Shown: positions 11,145 through 19,511, counted from the stretch's first letter. The stretch is 25,678 bases of DNA from JAULUH01 sp032111745 (GCA_032111745.1 JAULUH010000341.1:1-25678); one strand, 5' to 3'. Numbers and translations are program-made. The notes: generated by a model not told the origin, from the letters alone.

Positions 11145-12386
11145 CTAGGCAAACACGCTTTGCACTTTATCCAGGGCCTGCACCAGGCGGTCTACCTCTT
11201 CCAGGGTATTGTAGAAGTAGAAGCTGGCCCGCGCTGTGGCAACCACTCCCAGGCTGTCGTGGATGGGTTGCGCACAGTGATGCCCGGCCCGGATGGCAAT
11301 GCCTTCGGCGTCGAGGATAGCTGCGATGTCGTGGGGGTGGATATCCTCCAGTGTGAAGGCCACGACACCGCCGCGCTGGCTGGCCTGGGGCCCGACGATC
11401 CGCAACCCCTCCACCTCCGCCAGGCGCTCCATGGCATAGACGACCAGCTCATGCTCCCGGTGGCGCACCCAGTCCATACCGAGGCTGGATAGGTAGTCGA
11501 CCGACGCCCCAAAGCCGATGGCCTCGGCAATGGCTGGCGTGCCGGCCTCGAACTTCCAGGGCAGGGTGTTCCAGCGCGATCCGGCGAGGGTCACCTCGCG
11601 GATCATGTCCCCACCGCCCATGAAGGGGGGCATGCGCTCCAGCAGCTCCCGGCGGCCATAGAGCACGCCGATGCCCGTAGGTCCGCACATCTTGTGGGCG
11701 GAAAAGGCCATGAAGTCGCAGTTGAGGGCCTGGACGTCCACAGGAAGATGTGGCACGCTCTGGGCGGCGTCCACCAGGGCCAGGGCACCCACGGAGTGCG
11801 CACGAGCCACCAACTCAGCCACTGGATTGATCGTCCCCAGCACATTGGACATGGCGACAAAGGCAAAGAGCCTGGTACGGTTGGTGAGAAGCTCCGCCAG
11901 CAGGTCGAGGCGCAGATGGCCCCTGGCGTCGATGGGCACGTAGCGCAGGGCGGCCCCCGTACGCTGGCAGATCAGCTGCCAGGGCACGATGTTGGAGTGG
12001 TGTTCCATCTCGGTGATCAGCACCTCGTCGCCGGGGCCCAGATTGTCCAGGCCCCAGCTATAGGCCACCAGGTTGATGGCCTCCGTGGTGTTGCGGGTGT
12101 AGATGATCTCCTTGCTACTCGCGGCGTTCACAAACCGGGCAATGCGGCGCCGCGCGTCCTCGTAGGCCGCGGTCGCCTCTTCGCTCAAGGTATGCACACC
12201 GCGATGCACGTTAGCGTTGGTCAGCCGGTAGTAGCCATCCATAGCCTGGAGGACCGGCAGGGGTTTTTGAGAGGTAGCTGCGTTGTCCAGATAAGCCAGG
12301 GGATAGCCATGGACCTCGCGCTGCAAGATGGGAAAGTCGGCCCGGATCTGCTCGACGCTTTTGGTGGGTGAGTGAGCTACAGTCAT
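11145..12386 (-). CDS. sufS: Cysteine desulfurase SufS
   Basis: PLP-dependent class II (SufS/CsdA-type) cysteine desulfurase of 413 residues, releasing sulfur from cysteine as an enzyme persulfide for Fe-S assembly. The PLP lysine is K232 in FSAHKMCGPTGIG; the catalytic Cys is C371 in RAGHHCAQPIH. EMEHHSNIVPW and YLDNAATSQKP are further family markers. I start at 12386, where ATG overlaps the sufU2 stop as ATGA. An in-frame ATG at 12602 would only add 72 residues of out-of-frame sufU2 sequence. Translational coupling to sufU2 and a second SufU just downstream place it at the centre of the sulfur-transfer module. Confidence 0.97.
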   Translation of the reverse strand: MTVAHSPTKSVEQIRADFPILQREVHGYPLAYLDNAATSQKPLPVLQAMDGYYRLTNANVHRGVHTLSEEATAAYEDARRRIARFVNAASSKEIIYTRNTTEAINLVAYSWGLDNLGPGDEVLITEMEHHSNIVPWQLICQRTGAALRYVPIDARGHLRLDLLAELLTNRTRLFAFVAMSNVLGTINPVAELVARAHSVGALALVDAAQSVPHLPVDVQALNCDFMAFSAHKMCGPTGIGVLYGRRELLERMPPFMGGGDMIREVTLAGSRWNTLPWKFEAGTPAIAEAIGFGASVDYLSSLGMDWVRHREHELVVYAMERLAEVEGLRIVGPQASQRGGVVAFTLEDIHPHDIAAILDAEGIAIRAGHHCAQPIHDSLGVVATARASFYFYNTLEEVDRLVQALDKVQSVFA

Positions 12387-12793
12387 AATCCTGCCAGGGC
12401 GCCAAGCTGCTGGCGCCGGTAGTCCCGGCAAGCCTCCTTGACGGTATTGAAGGCCAGAATTGCACAGCGTTCTCTGGCCGAGGTGATCTGTGGGCCCAGC
12501 ATGGCGAAAACCGGCTCTGGCGTGGCCGACTCGACGCGCTCCAGGGTCCAACCCTGCATCATCTCCACAACCATAGAGGCAGCGGCCATGCTGATGGTGC
12601 ACCCCTCGCCTTCGAACGAGAGGTGCACCCGTCGATCTGGATATTCGACCGCCAGATAGACTGTGACCACGTCACCGCAGCCAGGATTACCTCCAACGCG
12701 AGTGGCGTCGGCGTGGTTGAGGGCTCCTCGATGGCGCGGCTGCTGGTAGTGATCCAGGATCAGGTCGATGTAGTGCTGGCGATCCATGAGCAT
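12383..12793 (-). CDS. SufU-type sulfur acceptor/scaffold, copy 2
   Basis: A 136-residue second SufU/IscU-fold protein, clearly diverged from the one at 10734-11120. Conserved positions are C39 and D41 (NPGCGD), C65 (GEGCTIS) and C110 (RERCAILAF). The spacing between the last two Cys is 44 residues, so it too lacks the SufU insertion. A further Cys lies near the C-terminus (KEACRDY). An alternative ATG two codons later (12787) is equally possible; neither has a clear Shine-Dalgarno. Its stop overlaps the sufS ATG, so the two are probably made in equal amounts. It may be the main acceptor or a cluster scaffold; the sequence cannot decide. Confidence 0.92.
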   Translation of the reverse strand: MLMDRQHYIDLILDHYQQPRHRGALNHADATRVGGNPGCGDVVTVYLAVEYPDRRVHLSFEGEGCTISMAAASMVVEMMQGWTLERVESATPEPVFAMLGPQITSARERCAILAFNTVKEACRDYRRQQLGALAGL

Positions 12794-12829
12794 GCCAGAT
12801 TATCGCGCCAGACCCGCCCACCACCAAAT

Positions 12830-13675
12830 CTACTTCTCGATGGGTACCCCAACCAGGTTACCCCATTCCGTCCAGCTGCCGTCGTAGTTGCGGACGTTGG
12901 GATAGCCCAGCAGGTAGGTGAGCACGAACCATGTGTGGCTAGAACGCTCGCCGATTCGGCAGTAGGCGACGATGTTGTCATCGGGCTGCAGGCCCTGTTC
13001 CTCCTGGTAGATCGCGCGCAGCTCGCTGGCGGTCTTGAAGGTACCGTCGGCGTTGGCGGCGCGGGCCCAGGGCACGTTCTTGGCGCCCGGGATATGGCCG
13101 CCACGCAGGGCGCCCTCCTGGGGGTAGTTGGGCATGTGCAGCAGCTCGCCCGAGTATTCGCCGGATGAGCGGACGTCCACTAGAGGCAGCCCGGAAGTGA
13201 CGTGGCTTAGCACCTGGTCCCGGAAGGCACGAATCTTGTAGTCGGTGCGGGCCTGGGCCTGGTACTGGGCAGTAGGATAGGTTGGCACGGTCTTGGACAT
13301 GGGCCGGCCCTCGGCCTCCCACTTGGCGCGGCCGCCGTCCATCACCCTGGCATTGGTGTTTCCGAATAGCTGGAACACCCAGAACGCGTAGCACGCCCAC
13401 CAGTTGTTCTTGTCGCCGTAGAAGACCACGGTGGTGTCGTTGGCGATGCCGTTAGCCGACATCAGCTCTTCGAAGCGCTCGCGGGTGAGATAGTCGCGGC
13501 GAATGGCGTCGTTGAGATCCTTCTGCCAGTCGATCTGCACGGCGCCTGGGATATGGCCCAGGTCGTACAACAGGATATCCTCGTTGGATTCGACGACGCG
13601 CACAGCGGAGTCGCCGAGGTGATCGGCGACCCACTGGGTGGATACAAGAACCTCGGGGTGTTCGTAGCCTTTCAT
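12830..13675 (-). CDS. Thiosulfate/3-mercaptopyruvate sulfurtransferase
   Basis: A 281-residue tandem-rhodanese protein. The N-terminal domain (about 8-125) is structural, with no Cys at the loop position; the C-terminal domain (about 150-275) carries the active loop CRIGERSS with the catalytic Cys239. This loop is typical of actinobacterial CysA-type thiosulfate sulfurtransferases. I start at 13675 (MKGYEHPEVLVS), preceded by GGAGG; an in-frame ATG at 13825 would translate an intergenic repeat. Placed between sufD and sufU2, it could feed sulfane sulfur from thiosulfate into Fe-S assembly as an alternative to cysteine, but that is inference. Substrate preference cannot be read from the sequence. 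Confidence 0.92.
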   Translation of the reverse strand: MKGYEHPEVLVSTQWVADHLGDSAVRVVESNEDILLYDLGHIPGAVQIDWQKDLNDAIRRDYLTRERFEELMSANGIANDTTVVFYGDKNNWWACYAFWVFQLFGNTNARVMDGGRAKWEAEGRPMSKTVPTYPTAQYQAQARTDYKIRAFRDQVLSHVTSGLPLVDVRSSGEYSGELLHMPNYPQEGALRGGHIPGAKNVPWARAANADGTFKTASELRAIYQEEQGLQPDDNIVAYCRIGERSSHTWFVLTYLLGYPNVRNYDGSWTEWGNLVGVPIEK

Positions 13676-13762
13676 CACAACACTGAGCCTCCATTCAGTC
13701 TGGACGGACCTTCGGGTCAGCCAGCAATAAGATGGTACCAGTAGAACTTGACCAAAACGAGA

Positions 13763-13847
13763 CAGAGGACACAGAGGCCGCGCGCTGGGCAATGAGGCTG
13801 TCATGGGAAAGACCTCTGCGCGCATCAGGCGGTCTCGGTGTCCTCTG
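13763..13847. repeat. 85-bp inverted-repeat element inside suf operon
   Basis: Imperfect 19-bp terminal inverted repeats (13763-13781 and 13829-13847, 17 of 19 positions matching, the outer 10 perfect) enclose 47 bp with additional self-complementary GCGCGC/AGAGG segments. The arms contain the motif CAGAGGACAC, related to the GCAGAGACGCAGAGGACGCAGAG repeats at 19511-19632. It looks like a small dispersed intergenic repeat without coding capacity. It lies in the 220-bp sufD/sulfurtransferase gap, the largest gap in the operon. Confidence 0.6.
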
Positions 13848-13895
13848 GTCGAACTCCGGGCTATGCGTGTCGTTGCAAGCCGTACTCCAGACCGA

Positions 13896-15230
13896 TCACC
13901 TGTGAATCTTGCGGCCGATCACCTGTTCCAGCTTGTGGCGCACGCCTTCCACGGGCACCCGATTGAGCACCTCCTGGAAGAAGCCGGTGACGATCAACTG
14001 CTCGGCCTGGAACCGGGATAGGGAGCGGGCCATCAGGTAGAACAGGTATTCCGGCTCGATCTTGCTGACGGTGGCGCCGTGGGTGCAGCGCACGTCGTCG
14101 GCCTCGATCTCCAGGCCGGGGATGCTGTCGGCCCTAGCGCGCTTGTCCAGCACCAGGTTGTCGTTCTTCTGATAGGCATCGGTCTTCTGGGCTTGGGGCC
14201 AGACCTTGATGCTGCCGGAATAGACCGAGCGCGAGCGGTCGCGCAGCGCGCCCTTGAACAACAGGTCCGTGGTGCAGTGATCAGCCATGTGATTCTGCAG
14301 CGTATGGTGGTCGATGTGCTGGCGCCCGCTGGGGAAGTAGAGGCCCAGCAGCTCGCCGTGGCCGCCGCGCTCCAGCAGTTGCATCTCCAGGTTGACCTTG
14401 CTCAAACGGCTGCCCCAGGAGCTAATGATCCAGGTCAGATAGGAGTCGCGCTTCATCTGAGCCTGCTGCGTGCTGAAGTGCCAGGTGCTGGTATTCCAGT
14501 CCTGGTTGTGCATGTAGCGCACCACAGCACCGGGCTTGGCCACGATTTCGACCACGCCACTGTGAAAGGCCGCCTCGCCATCCTGGCTGATCAGGTCGTC
14601 GACGTAGGTGACCTGGGTGTTCTCCTCGGCGATGATCAGGGTGTGGGCGAAGTCGGCCTGGCCGCCGCCCAGGGCAGTCACGCCATGCACAGGCAGCTCG
14701 ATCTGCACGTTTCGTGGCACATAGAGAACAGTGCCGCCAGTCACCAGGGCTGCGTGCAAGGCCGTGAACTTGTTGGCATCCACGGCGACGTTGTCAGTCA
14801 TGAAGTGGCGTTGGATCAGTTCCGGGTGCTGCCGGATGGCGGTATCCAGGTCGGCGAGGATCACGCCCTTGGCGGCCAGCTCGTTGCTCAGCGCATGGTA
14901 GCGCACAGCACCGTTTTCGGTCACCAGGGCACCGGCTGATTCGATGGTAGCCAGCTCCTCCCGCAGGTAGCGGGGGAGGTCGGAGCGGTCGCCCAGCCCG
15001 GCCGTAGCCTGGGCCAGGCGGAAGTTACCGATGTCCAGGCCGGTCAGGCGCGTGCGGCGCCACTCCTCTTCGTTGCCTGTCGGCCAGGGCATCTCCTCAA
15101 AGAAGCGCCAGCCGCGACGGCGCAGGTCGACAAACCAACTGGGATCTTGTTTCTGGGCGGAGATGGCAGCCACGCTGTCAGCGTTCAGCCCGGCTGCTAC
15201 CGCGGTTTTCTCTGCAACTGTTACGGCCAT
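13896..15230 (-). CDS. sufD: Fe-S cluster assembly protein SufD
   Basis: A 444-residue SufBD-family protein, partner of SufB and SufC in the SufBC2D scaffold. The C-terminal beta-helix core contains the conserved DDVRCTHGATVSKIEPEYLFYLMARSL region with its Cys and His, and FFQEVLNRVP near the end. The N-terminal helical part (for example WFVDLRRRGWRFFEEMPWP) contacts the complex. GGAGG lies 13 nt before the ATG, farther than usual. It follows sufB by 29 bp on the same strand. Confidence 0.95.
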   Translation of the reverse strand: MAVTVAEKTAVAAGLNADSVAAISAQKQDPSWFVDLRRRGWRFFEEMPWPTGNEEEWRRTRLTGLDIGNFRLAQATAGLGDRSDLPRYLREELATIESAGALVTENGAVRYHALSNELAAKGVILADLDTAIRQHPELIQRHFMTDNVAVDANKFTALHAALVTGGTVLYVPRNVQIELPVHGVTALGGGQADFAHTLIIAEENTQVTYVDDLISQDGEAAFHSGVVEIVAKPGAVVRYMHNQDWNTSTWHFSTQQAQMKRDSYLTWIISSWGSRLSKVNLEMQLLERGGHGELLGLYFPSGRQHIDHHTLQNHMADHCTTDLLFKGALRDRSRSVYSGSIKVWPQAQKTDAYQKNDNLVLDKRARADSIPGLEIEADDVRCTHGATVSKIEPEYLFYLMARSLSRFQAEQLIVTGFFQEVLNRVPVEGVRHKLEQVIGRKIHR

Positions 15231-15259
15231 AGGTAAGAAAGAGCCTCCGCGTCTTGGGG

Positions 15260-16675
15260 CTAGCCGATGCTGCCTTCCATCTGCAGCTGGATCAGGCGGT
15301 TCATCTCGACGGCATATTCCATGGGCAGCTCCTTGACCATGGGCTCGATAAAGCCGCTGACGATCATCGTCGCCGCCTCTTCCTCGCCCAGACCGCGGCT
15401 CATCAAGTAGAAGATTTGTTCTTCATTCACCTTGCTGACGCTGGCCTCATGGCCGACCTGCACGTCCTGCTCGTCGATCTCGATGTAGGGATAGGTGTCC
15501 GAGCGGCTGTGATCGTCCAGGAGCAGGGCATCGCACACCACGGTGGACTTGGACCCTGTGGCACCTTTAGCAACCTTAAGCAGGCCGCGATACGAGGCGC
15601 GGCCGCCGTTCTTGCTGATGGATTTGGAGATGATCTTGGACGACGTGTTGGGCGCGCCGTGCACGACCTTGCCGCCGGCATCCTGGTGCTGCCCATGGCC
15701 GGCGAAGGCGATGGACAGGATCTCGCCATGCGCCCGCGGGCCCATCATGTAGACGGCCGGATACTTCATGGTGACCTTGGATCCCAGGTTGCCGTCGATC
15801 CACTCCATGGTGGCGCCTTCATGGGCCATGGCCCGCTTGGTGACCAGGTTGTAGACGTTGTTGGACCAGTTCTGGATGGTGGTGTAGCGGCAGCGGCCGT
15901 TCTTCTTGACGATGATCTCCACGACGGCGCTGTGCAGGGAGTCCGAGGCGTAGATCGGAGCGGTACAGCCCTCGACATAGTGCACATTGGCGCCCTCCTC
16001 GACGATGATCAGGGTGCGCTCGAACTGGCCCATGTTTTGGGCGTTAATGCGGAAGTAGGCCTGCAGCGGGATATCCACATGGACGCCCTTGGGCACGTAG
16101 ACAAAACTGCCACCGGACCAGACGGCGGAGTTCAGCGCGGCGAACTTGTTATCCGACGGCGGGATAATGGTGCCGAAGTACTCCTTGAAGATCTCCTCAT
16201 GCTCGCGCAGGCCCGAGTCGGTGTCGAGGAAGATCACACCCAGCTTCTCCCACTGCTCCTGCAGCGAGTGATAGACCACCTCGGATTCGTACTGCGCGCC
16301 CACGCCAGCCAGGAAGCTGCGCTCGGCTTCGGGGATGCCCAGGCGGTCAAACGTGCTCTTGATGCTGTCCGGGATGTCATCCCAGGTCTTGCCCTGGCGG
16401 TCCATGGGCCTGAGATAGTAGAAGATGTTATCAAAGTCGATCTCGCTGAGGTCCGCACCCCAGGTGGGCATGGGCTTTGATAGGAAAATGTCCAGGGAGC
16501 GATGGCGGAACTCGCGCATCCAATCGGGCTCCCGTTTCATGTCTGAGATCTGATCGACGACCTGGTGGTCGACGCCCCTGCGCGCCTTGAAGACGTACTC
16601 CTCCGGCATGCTGAAGCCGTATTGGTATTCATCTTTTACGCCGGCCAGGGCCTCGCGATCACTAGTGGTTGCCAT
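15260..16675 (-). CDS. sufB: Fe-S cluster assembly protein SufB
   Basis: A 471-residue scaffold subunit, the usual SufB length. The N-terminus contains YQYGFSMPEEYVFKARRG. The core has KGVHVDIPLQAYFRIN, EGANVHYVEGCTAPIY, the SKSTVVCDALLLDDHSRSDTYP segment with the conserved Cys thought to build the nascent cluster, and EASVSKVNEEQIFYLMSRGL. With SufC and SufD it forms the ATP-driven assembly complex in the cytoplasm. A good GGAGG lies 8 nt upstream of the ATG. The long ORF on the opposite strand across this gene is a codon-bias shadow. Confidence 0.97.
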   Translation of the reverse strand: MATTSDREALAGVKDEYQYGFSMPEEYVFKARRGVDHQVVDQISDMKREPDWMREFRHRSLDIFLSKPMPTWGADLSEIDFDNIFYYLRPMDRQGKTWDDIPDSIKSTFDRLGIPEAERSFLAGVGAQYESEVVYHSLQEQWEKLGVIFLDTDSGLREHEEIFKEYFGTIIPPSDNKFAALNSAVWSGGSFVYVPKGVHVDIPLQAYFRINAQNMGQFERTLIIVEEGANVHYVEGCTAPIYASDSLHSAVVEIIVKKNGRCRYTTIQNWSNNVYNLVTKRAMAHEGATMEWIDGNLGSKVTMKYPAVYMMGPRAHGEILSIAFAGHGQHQDAGGKVVHGAPNTSSKIISKSISKNGGRASYRGLLKVAKGATGSKSTVVCDALLLDDHSRSDTYPYIEIDEQDVQVGHEASVSKVNEEQIFYLMSRGLGEEEAATMIVSGFIEPMVKELPMEYAVEMNRLIQLQMEGSIG

Positions 16676-16714
16676 GAGTTATTCCTCCAGTCATTAAGTC
16701 ACATATTGAACGCA

Positions 16715-17563
16715 TCACGCGGCTACGGCTTCCGGCTCGGCCTCTAGTTCCGGCTCGCCCTCCTGGCCGAACTGCTGCTTGACCCACTGGTAGCCTTTCT
16801 CTTCCAGCACGTGGGCCAACTCCGGGCCGCCACTCATGACGACACGACCACCGTAGAACACGTGGACATAGTCGGGCTTGACGTAGTTGAGAATGCGCTG
16901 GTAGTGGGTGATGAGAAGAATGCCCAGGTCAGGGCCAGCCAGCTTGTTGACGCCATCGGAGACGACGCGCAGGGCGTCGATGTCCAGGCCGCTGTCGGTT
17001 TCGTCCATGATGGCGAACTTGGGCTGCAGCATGGCCATCTGCAGGATCTCGACGCGCTTCTTCTCACCGCCACTGAAGCCCTCGTTGAGGTAGCGCTTGG
17101 CGAAGGAGCGGTCGACATGGAACTCATCCATCTTGTCCAGCAGCTCCTTGCGGAAGTCTCGCATGGGCATCAGGTTGGAGCCGATGGTACCCCGCTTCTC
17201 GCCGGCGGCCGGCTGCTCGGTGTAGCCGCGCACGTTGCTGACGGCTGTGCGCAGGAAATTGGCCATACTGACGCCCGGCACGGCCACAGGGTACTGGAAG
17301 GCCAGGAAGATGCCCTTGCGTGCCCGCTCGTTGGGCTCCATCTCCAGGACGCTTTCGCCGTCCAGGAGGATATCGCCGCCGGTGACCTCGTAGTGGGGAT
17401 GGCCCATGATGGCGTAGGATAGGGTGCTCTTGCCGGACCCGTTGGGCCCCATGAGGGCATGGATCTCGCCCTGGCGGACGGTGAGGTCAACGCCCTTGAG
17501 CACCTCAAGGTCGACATCGGCGATCTTGACACGCAGGTCTTTTACCACAAGCTCGCTGGTCAT
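16715..17563 (-). CDS. sufC: SufC ABC-type ATPase
   Basis: A 282-residue cytoplasmic ABC ATPase that powers the SufBCD complex. Walker A is GPNGSGKST (39-47), the signature is NEGFSGGEKKR, Walker B is FAIMDETDSGLDID with the SufC-typical Asp-Glu-Thr-Asp-Ser-Gly, and the H-loop is ITHYQRIL. There is no transmembrane partner, as expected for SufC. The C-terminus is a Glu/Ala-rich tail (about 265-282) slightly longer than usual. The gene lies 65 bp after sufR and 39 bp before sufB. Confidence 0.97.
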   Translation of the reverse strand: MTSELVVKDLRVKIADVDLEVLKGVDLTVRQGEIHALMGPNGSGKSTLSYAIMGHPHYEVTGGDILLDGESVLEMEPNERARKGIFLAFQYPVAVPGVSMANFLRTAVSNVRGYTEQPAAGEKRGTIGSNLMPMRDFRKELLDKMDEFHVDRSFAKRYLNEGFSGGEKKRVEILQMAMLQPKFAIMDETDSGLDIDALRVVSDGVNKLAGPDLGILLITHYQRILNYVKPDYVHVFYGGRVVMSGGPELAHVLEEKGYQWVKQQFGQEGEPELEAEPEAVAA

Positions 17564-17628
17564 GATGGATTCTCGGAAGCTCCTTCTAATGTTTTCCTAT
17601 GCTGCGGCATCGCAGTTACCGTGCTGAT

Positions 17629-18303
17629 CTAATTGGCCACCAGGACCGGTCCAGCGGTCCGGGGGCGGCTGCTGATGACGAACTGGCAGCTGTGATGGCC
17701 GTCCTGGATGCAGTTGCCGAGCTTCACCTCGGCCTGCAGGGCCAGGGAAAAGGCGTCCCGCTCCATCTCGCAGACGTCACGGTGCACGGACGCCAGCTCG
17801 TGGTAGGGACAGCTGTACTCCTGGAGGACGATCACGCCGTCGCTGGGGTACTCCTCGACGTCGACGATGACCCCCCGGCGATCCAGCAGCTTCGAGAGCT
17901 CCAGAACGCGGTCACCGAGGGCCTCGCCGCGGATCTGGCTGGCGTATTGCCCGCCCAGCTTGACCCCGACGCGATTGAGGAGGAGGCGCAGCTTGTCGGC
18001 GCCATCGGCCTCCAACAGTTCGCCGATCAGCGACAGGGCCAAATCGTCACAGTAGCAGGCGAAGAGGCTATAGGCCCGCTCGGTGGGCTTGTAGACATTG
18101 CGGGGCCGGCCGACGCCTTTGCGCTCCTGCTCGCTCACGATCAGCCCTTCGGCCGACAGGCTGGCGAGCTGTTGGCGCACGGCAGTGGCGGTGACGCCCA
18201 GGGCATTCTCCAGGTCCTTGATGCTGGACTCGCCACTGCGCAGCAGGTGCTCGAGAATCTGCCCGGCGGGGGTTGCACTGGTCCTGTTATCCAACACTGC
18301 CAT
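17629..18303 (-). CDS. sufR: SufR-like Fe-S sensing transcriptional repressor
   Basis: A 224-residue regulator with an N-terminal winged helix-turn-helix (about 14-62, including EHLLRSGESSIKDLENALGVT and a wing with GVGRPRNVYKPT) and a C-terminal domain with clustered Cys at 165, 178, 198 and 206, candidate ligands of an Fe-S cluster. In cyanobacteria and mycobacteria SufR represses the suf operon when its cluster is loaded. First gene of the operon, it would autoregulate. The spacing of its last three Cys differs from what I remember of the cyanobacterial protein, so ligand identity is uncertain. Two further Cys (83, 85) are present. Confidence 0.9.
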   Translation of the reverse strand: MAVLDNRTSATPAGQILEHLLRSGESSIKDLENALGVTATAVRQQLASLSAEGLIVSEQERKGVGRPRNVYKPTERAYSLFACYCDDLALSLIGELLEADGADKLRLLLNRVGVKLGGQYASQIRGEALGDRVLELSKLLDRRGVIVDVEEYPSDGVIVLQEYSCPYHELASVHRDVCEMERDAFSLALQAEVKLGNCIQDGHHSCQFVISSRPRTAGPVLVAN

Positions 18304-18310
18304 AGAAGTG

Positions 18311-18330
18311 AACCTCAGCTCATACAGGTT
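18311..18330. promoter_or_regulatory. Possible operator dyad in suf leader
   Basis: AACCT-N10-AGGTT is a short dyad between the predicted suf transcription start (about 18347) and the sufR ATG. Its spacing of two half-sites over two helical turns would suit a dimeric repressor such as SufR, but five-base arms can arise by chance. Confidence 0.25.
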
Positions 18331-18353
18331 GTTGTGTCAAGATATCGAGAGGT

Positions 18354-18382
18354 AGTATAGCCACGGTCGGTAATTTTGTCAA
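18354..18382 (-). promoter_or_regulatory. suf operon promoter
   Basis: On the minus strand, a perfect -35 TTGACA (18377-18382), 17-bp spacer and -10 TATACT (18354-18359). Predicted start about 18347, giving a 44-nt leader to sufR. This is the only strong promoter seen for the ten-gene operon. A second TTGACA (18335-18340) in the leader has no -10 partner. Confidence 0.85.
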
Positions 18383-18524
18383 ATCTTTATGCGAAAATTG
18401 CGCGAACCGTTCACCAATAGAGTACCCGACGCGGCGCCCGGGTTCGGTAGCGCGCGTACCAAACGGGTGGTGCGGGGCAAACGGTTAGGAGACCGGCGCC
18501 TAAGATGGCGCAGGTGCCGGGAAG

Positions 18525-18553
18525 TTGAGCTACCGAATGGTCGGTGGTACAAT
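18525..18553 (+). promoter_or_regulatory. Promoter for the dehydrogenase gene
   Basis: -35 TTGAGC (18525-18530), 17-bp spacer, -10 TACAAT (18548-18553); start about 18560, leader about 52 nt. The stretch between this and the divergent suf promoter (18383-18524) holds only short GC-rich dyads and no gene. Confidence 0.65.
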
Positions 18554-18611
18554 CGGCGCAGATGTGGGCAAGGTCAGGGCACGGGTTGAGAGAAAGGATG
18601 GCGGACGAGGT

Positions 18612-19511
18612 ATGAAAGAGCGCATTGGCTTCATTGGCCTCGGCATCATGGGCCGCGGCATGGCGGCAAACATCCTGCGGGCAGGGTTTCCCCTGACCGT
18701 ATGGAATCGCACGCGGGAGCGGACCGAGGACCTGAAGGCGGCCGGGGCCCAGGTGGCCGATAGCCCGGCCGGCCTGGCTGCCGGGAGCGACATCATCATC
18801 ACCTGTGTCAGCGACACCCCGGATGTGCAAGATGTCATCCTGGGGAACGAGGGGGTTCTGGGCGGGGTACGGCCAGGCAGCCTGGTGATCGACATGAGCA
18901 CCATCAGCCCGGCGGCCACGCGGGAGATCGCGGCGGCGCTGGCGGAGGTGGGCGTGGCGATGCTGGATGCCCCGATCAGTGGCGGCAGCGAGGGTGCGGC
19001 CAAAGGCACCCTGAGCATCATGGTGGGTGGGGAGGTCGAGGCGCTGGCGCGAGCGATGCCGGTGCTGGAGGCCATGGGCCAGCGCATCACGCACGTGGGG
19101 CCGGCGGGCGCGGGCCAGACCGTCAAGCTGGTGAACCAGGTCATGGTGGTGGGCAACTGCCTGGCGATGTGCGAGGGGTTGATGCTGGCGGAGGCCGGTG
19201 GGGTAGATCTGGCGCGGGCGCTGGAGGCGGTCAGTGCGGGCGCGGCGGGCAGCTGGATGCTGAGCAATCGGGGCCCGCAGATCCTGGCCCGGGATTGGCG
19301 CCCTGGGTTCACCATTGCCCTGCAGCAGAAGGACCTGCGCCTGGTGCTGGAGGCAGCCGATCAATTGGGGGTTCCGGTACCGGGCACGGGGCTGATCTTC
19401 CAGCTCTACCGCACCCTGGAGGCGCGGGGGCTGGAGGGAGACGGGAACCATGCGCTGGTGAAGGCGCTGGAGGCGCTGGCGGGTTTCGAGGTGGCGGGAG
19501 GGGGGAAGTGA
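18612..19511 (+). CDS. Beta-hydroxyacid dehydrogenase (HIBADH/GarR family)
   Basis: A 299-residue NAD(P)-dependent oxidoreductase of the 3-hydroxyisobutyrate dehydrogenase / tartronate semialdehyde reductase family. The N-terminal Rossmann motif is GFIGLGIMGRGMAANI (6-21), the substrate-binding motif is DAPISGGSEGAAKGTLSIMVGG (119-140), and the catalytic Lys172 lies in GAGQTVKLVNQ. The exact hydroxyacid cannot be read from the sequence; succinic semialdehyde reductase is another possibility. I start at 18612 (MKERIGFIG), because an earlier ATG at 18537 and other in-frame codons lie at or before the predicted promoter. It is transcribed away from sufR. Confidence 0.92.
   Translation: MKERIGFIGLGIMGRGMAANILRAGFPLTVWNRTRERTEDLKAAGAQVADSPAGLAAGSDIIITCVSDTPDVQDVILGNEGVLGGVRPGSLVIDMSTISPAATREIAAALAEVGVAMLDAPISGGSEGAAKGTLSIMVGGEVEALARAMPVLEAMGQRITHVGPAGAGQTVKLVNQVMVVGNCLAMCEGLMLAEAGGVDLARALEAVSAGAAGSWMLSNRGPQILARDWRPGFTIALQQKDLRLVLEAADQLGVPVPGTGLIFQLYRTLEARGLEGDGNHALVKALEALAGFEVAGGGK

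Noticed and set aside
12387..12602. N-terminal extension of SufS by 72 residues
   Set aside because: The extension is sufU2 read in another frame; the ATGA overlap at 12383-12386 gives the natural start.
13676..13825. N-terminal extension of the sulfurtransferase by 50 residues
   Set aside because: It would translate the 13763-13847 repeat; the family start fits 13675 and has GGAGG upstream.
14079..14939. Open frame of 286 codons opposite sufD
   Set aside because: Shadow of sufD with the same bias and no recognisable domain.
15254..16480. Open frame of 408 codons on the plus strand opposite sufB
   Set aside because: sufB is unmistakable on the minus strand. The antisense frame is rich in His/Asp/Gly/Val and is a product of the G/C bias at codon third positions.
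18411..19451. Open frame of 346 codons opposite the beta-hydroxyacid dehydrogenase
   Set aside because: Gln/His/Arg-rich shadow; the plus-strand enzyme has all family motifs.
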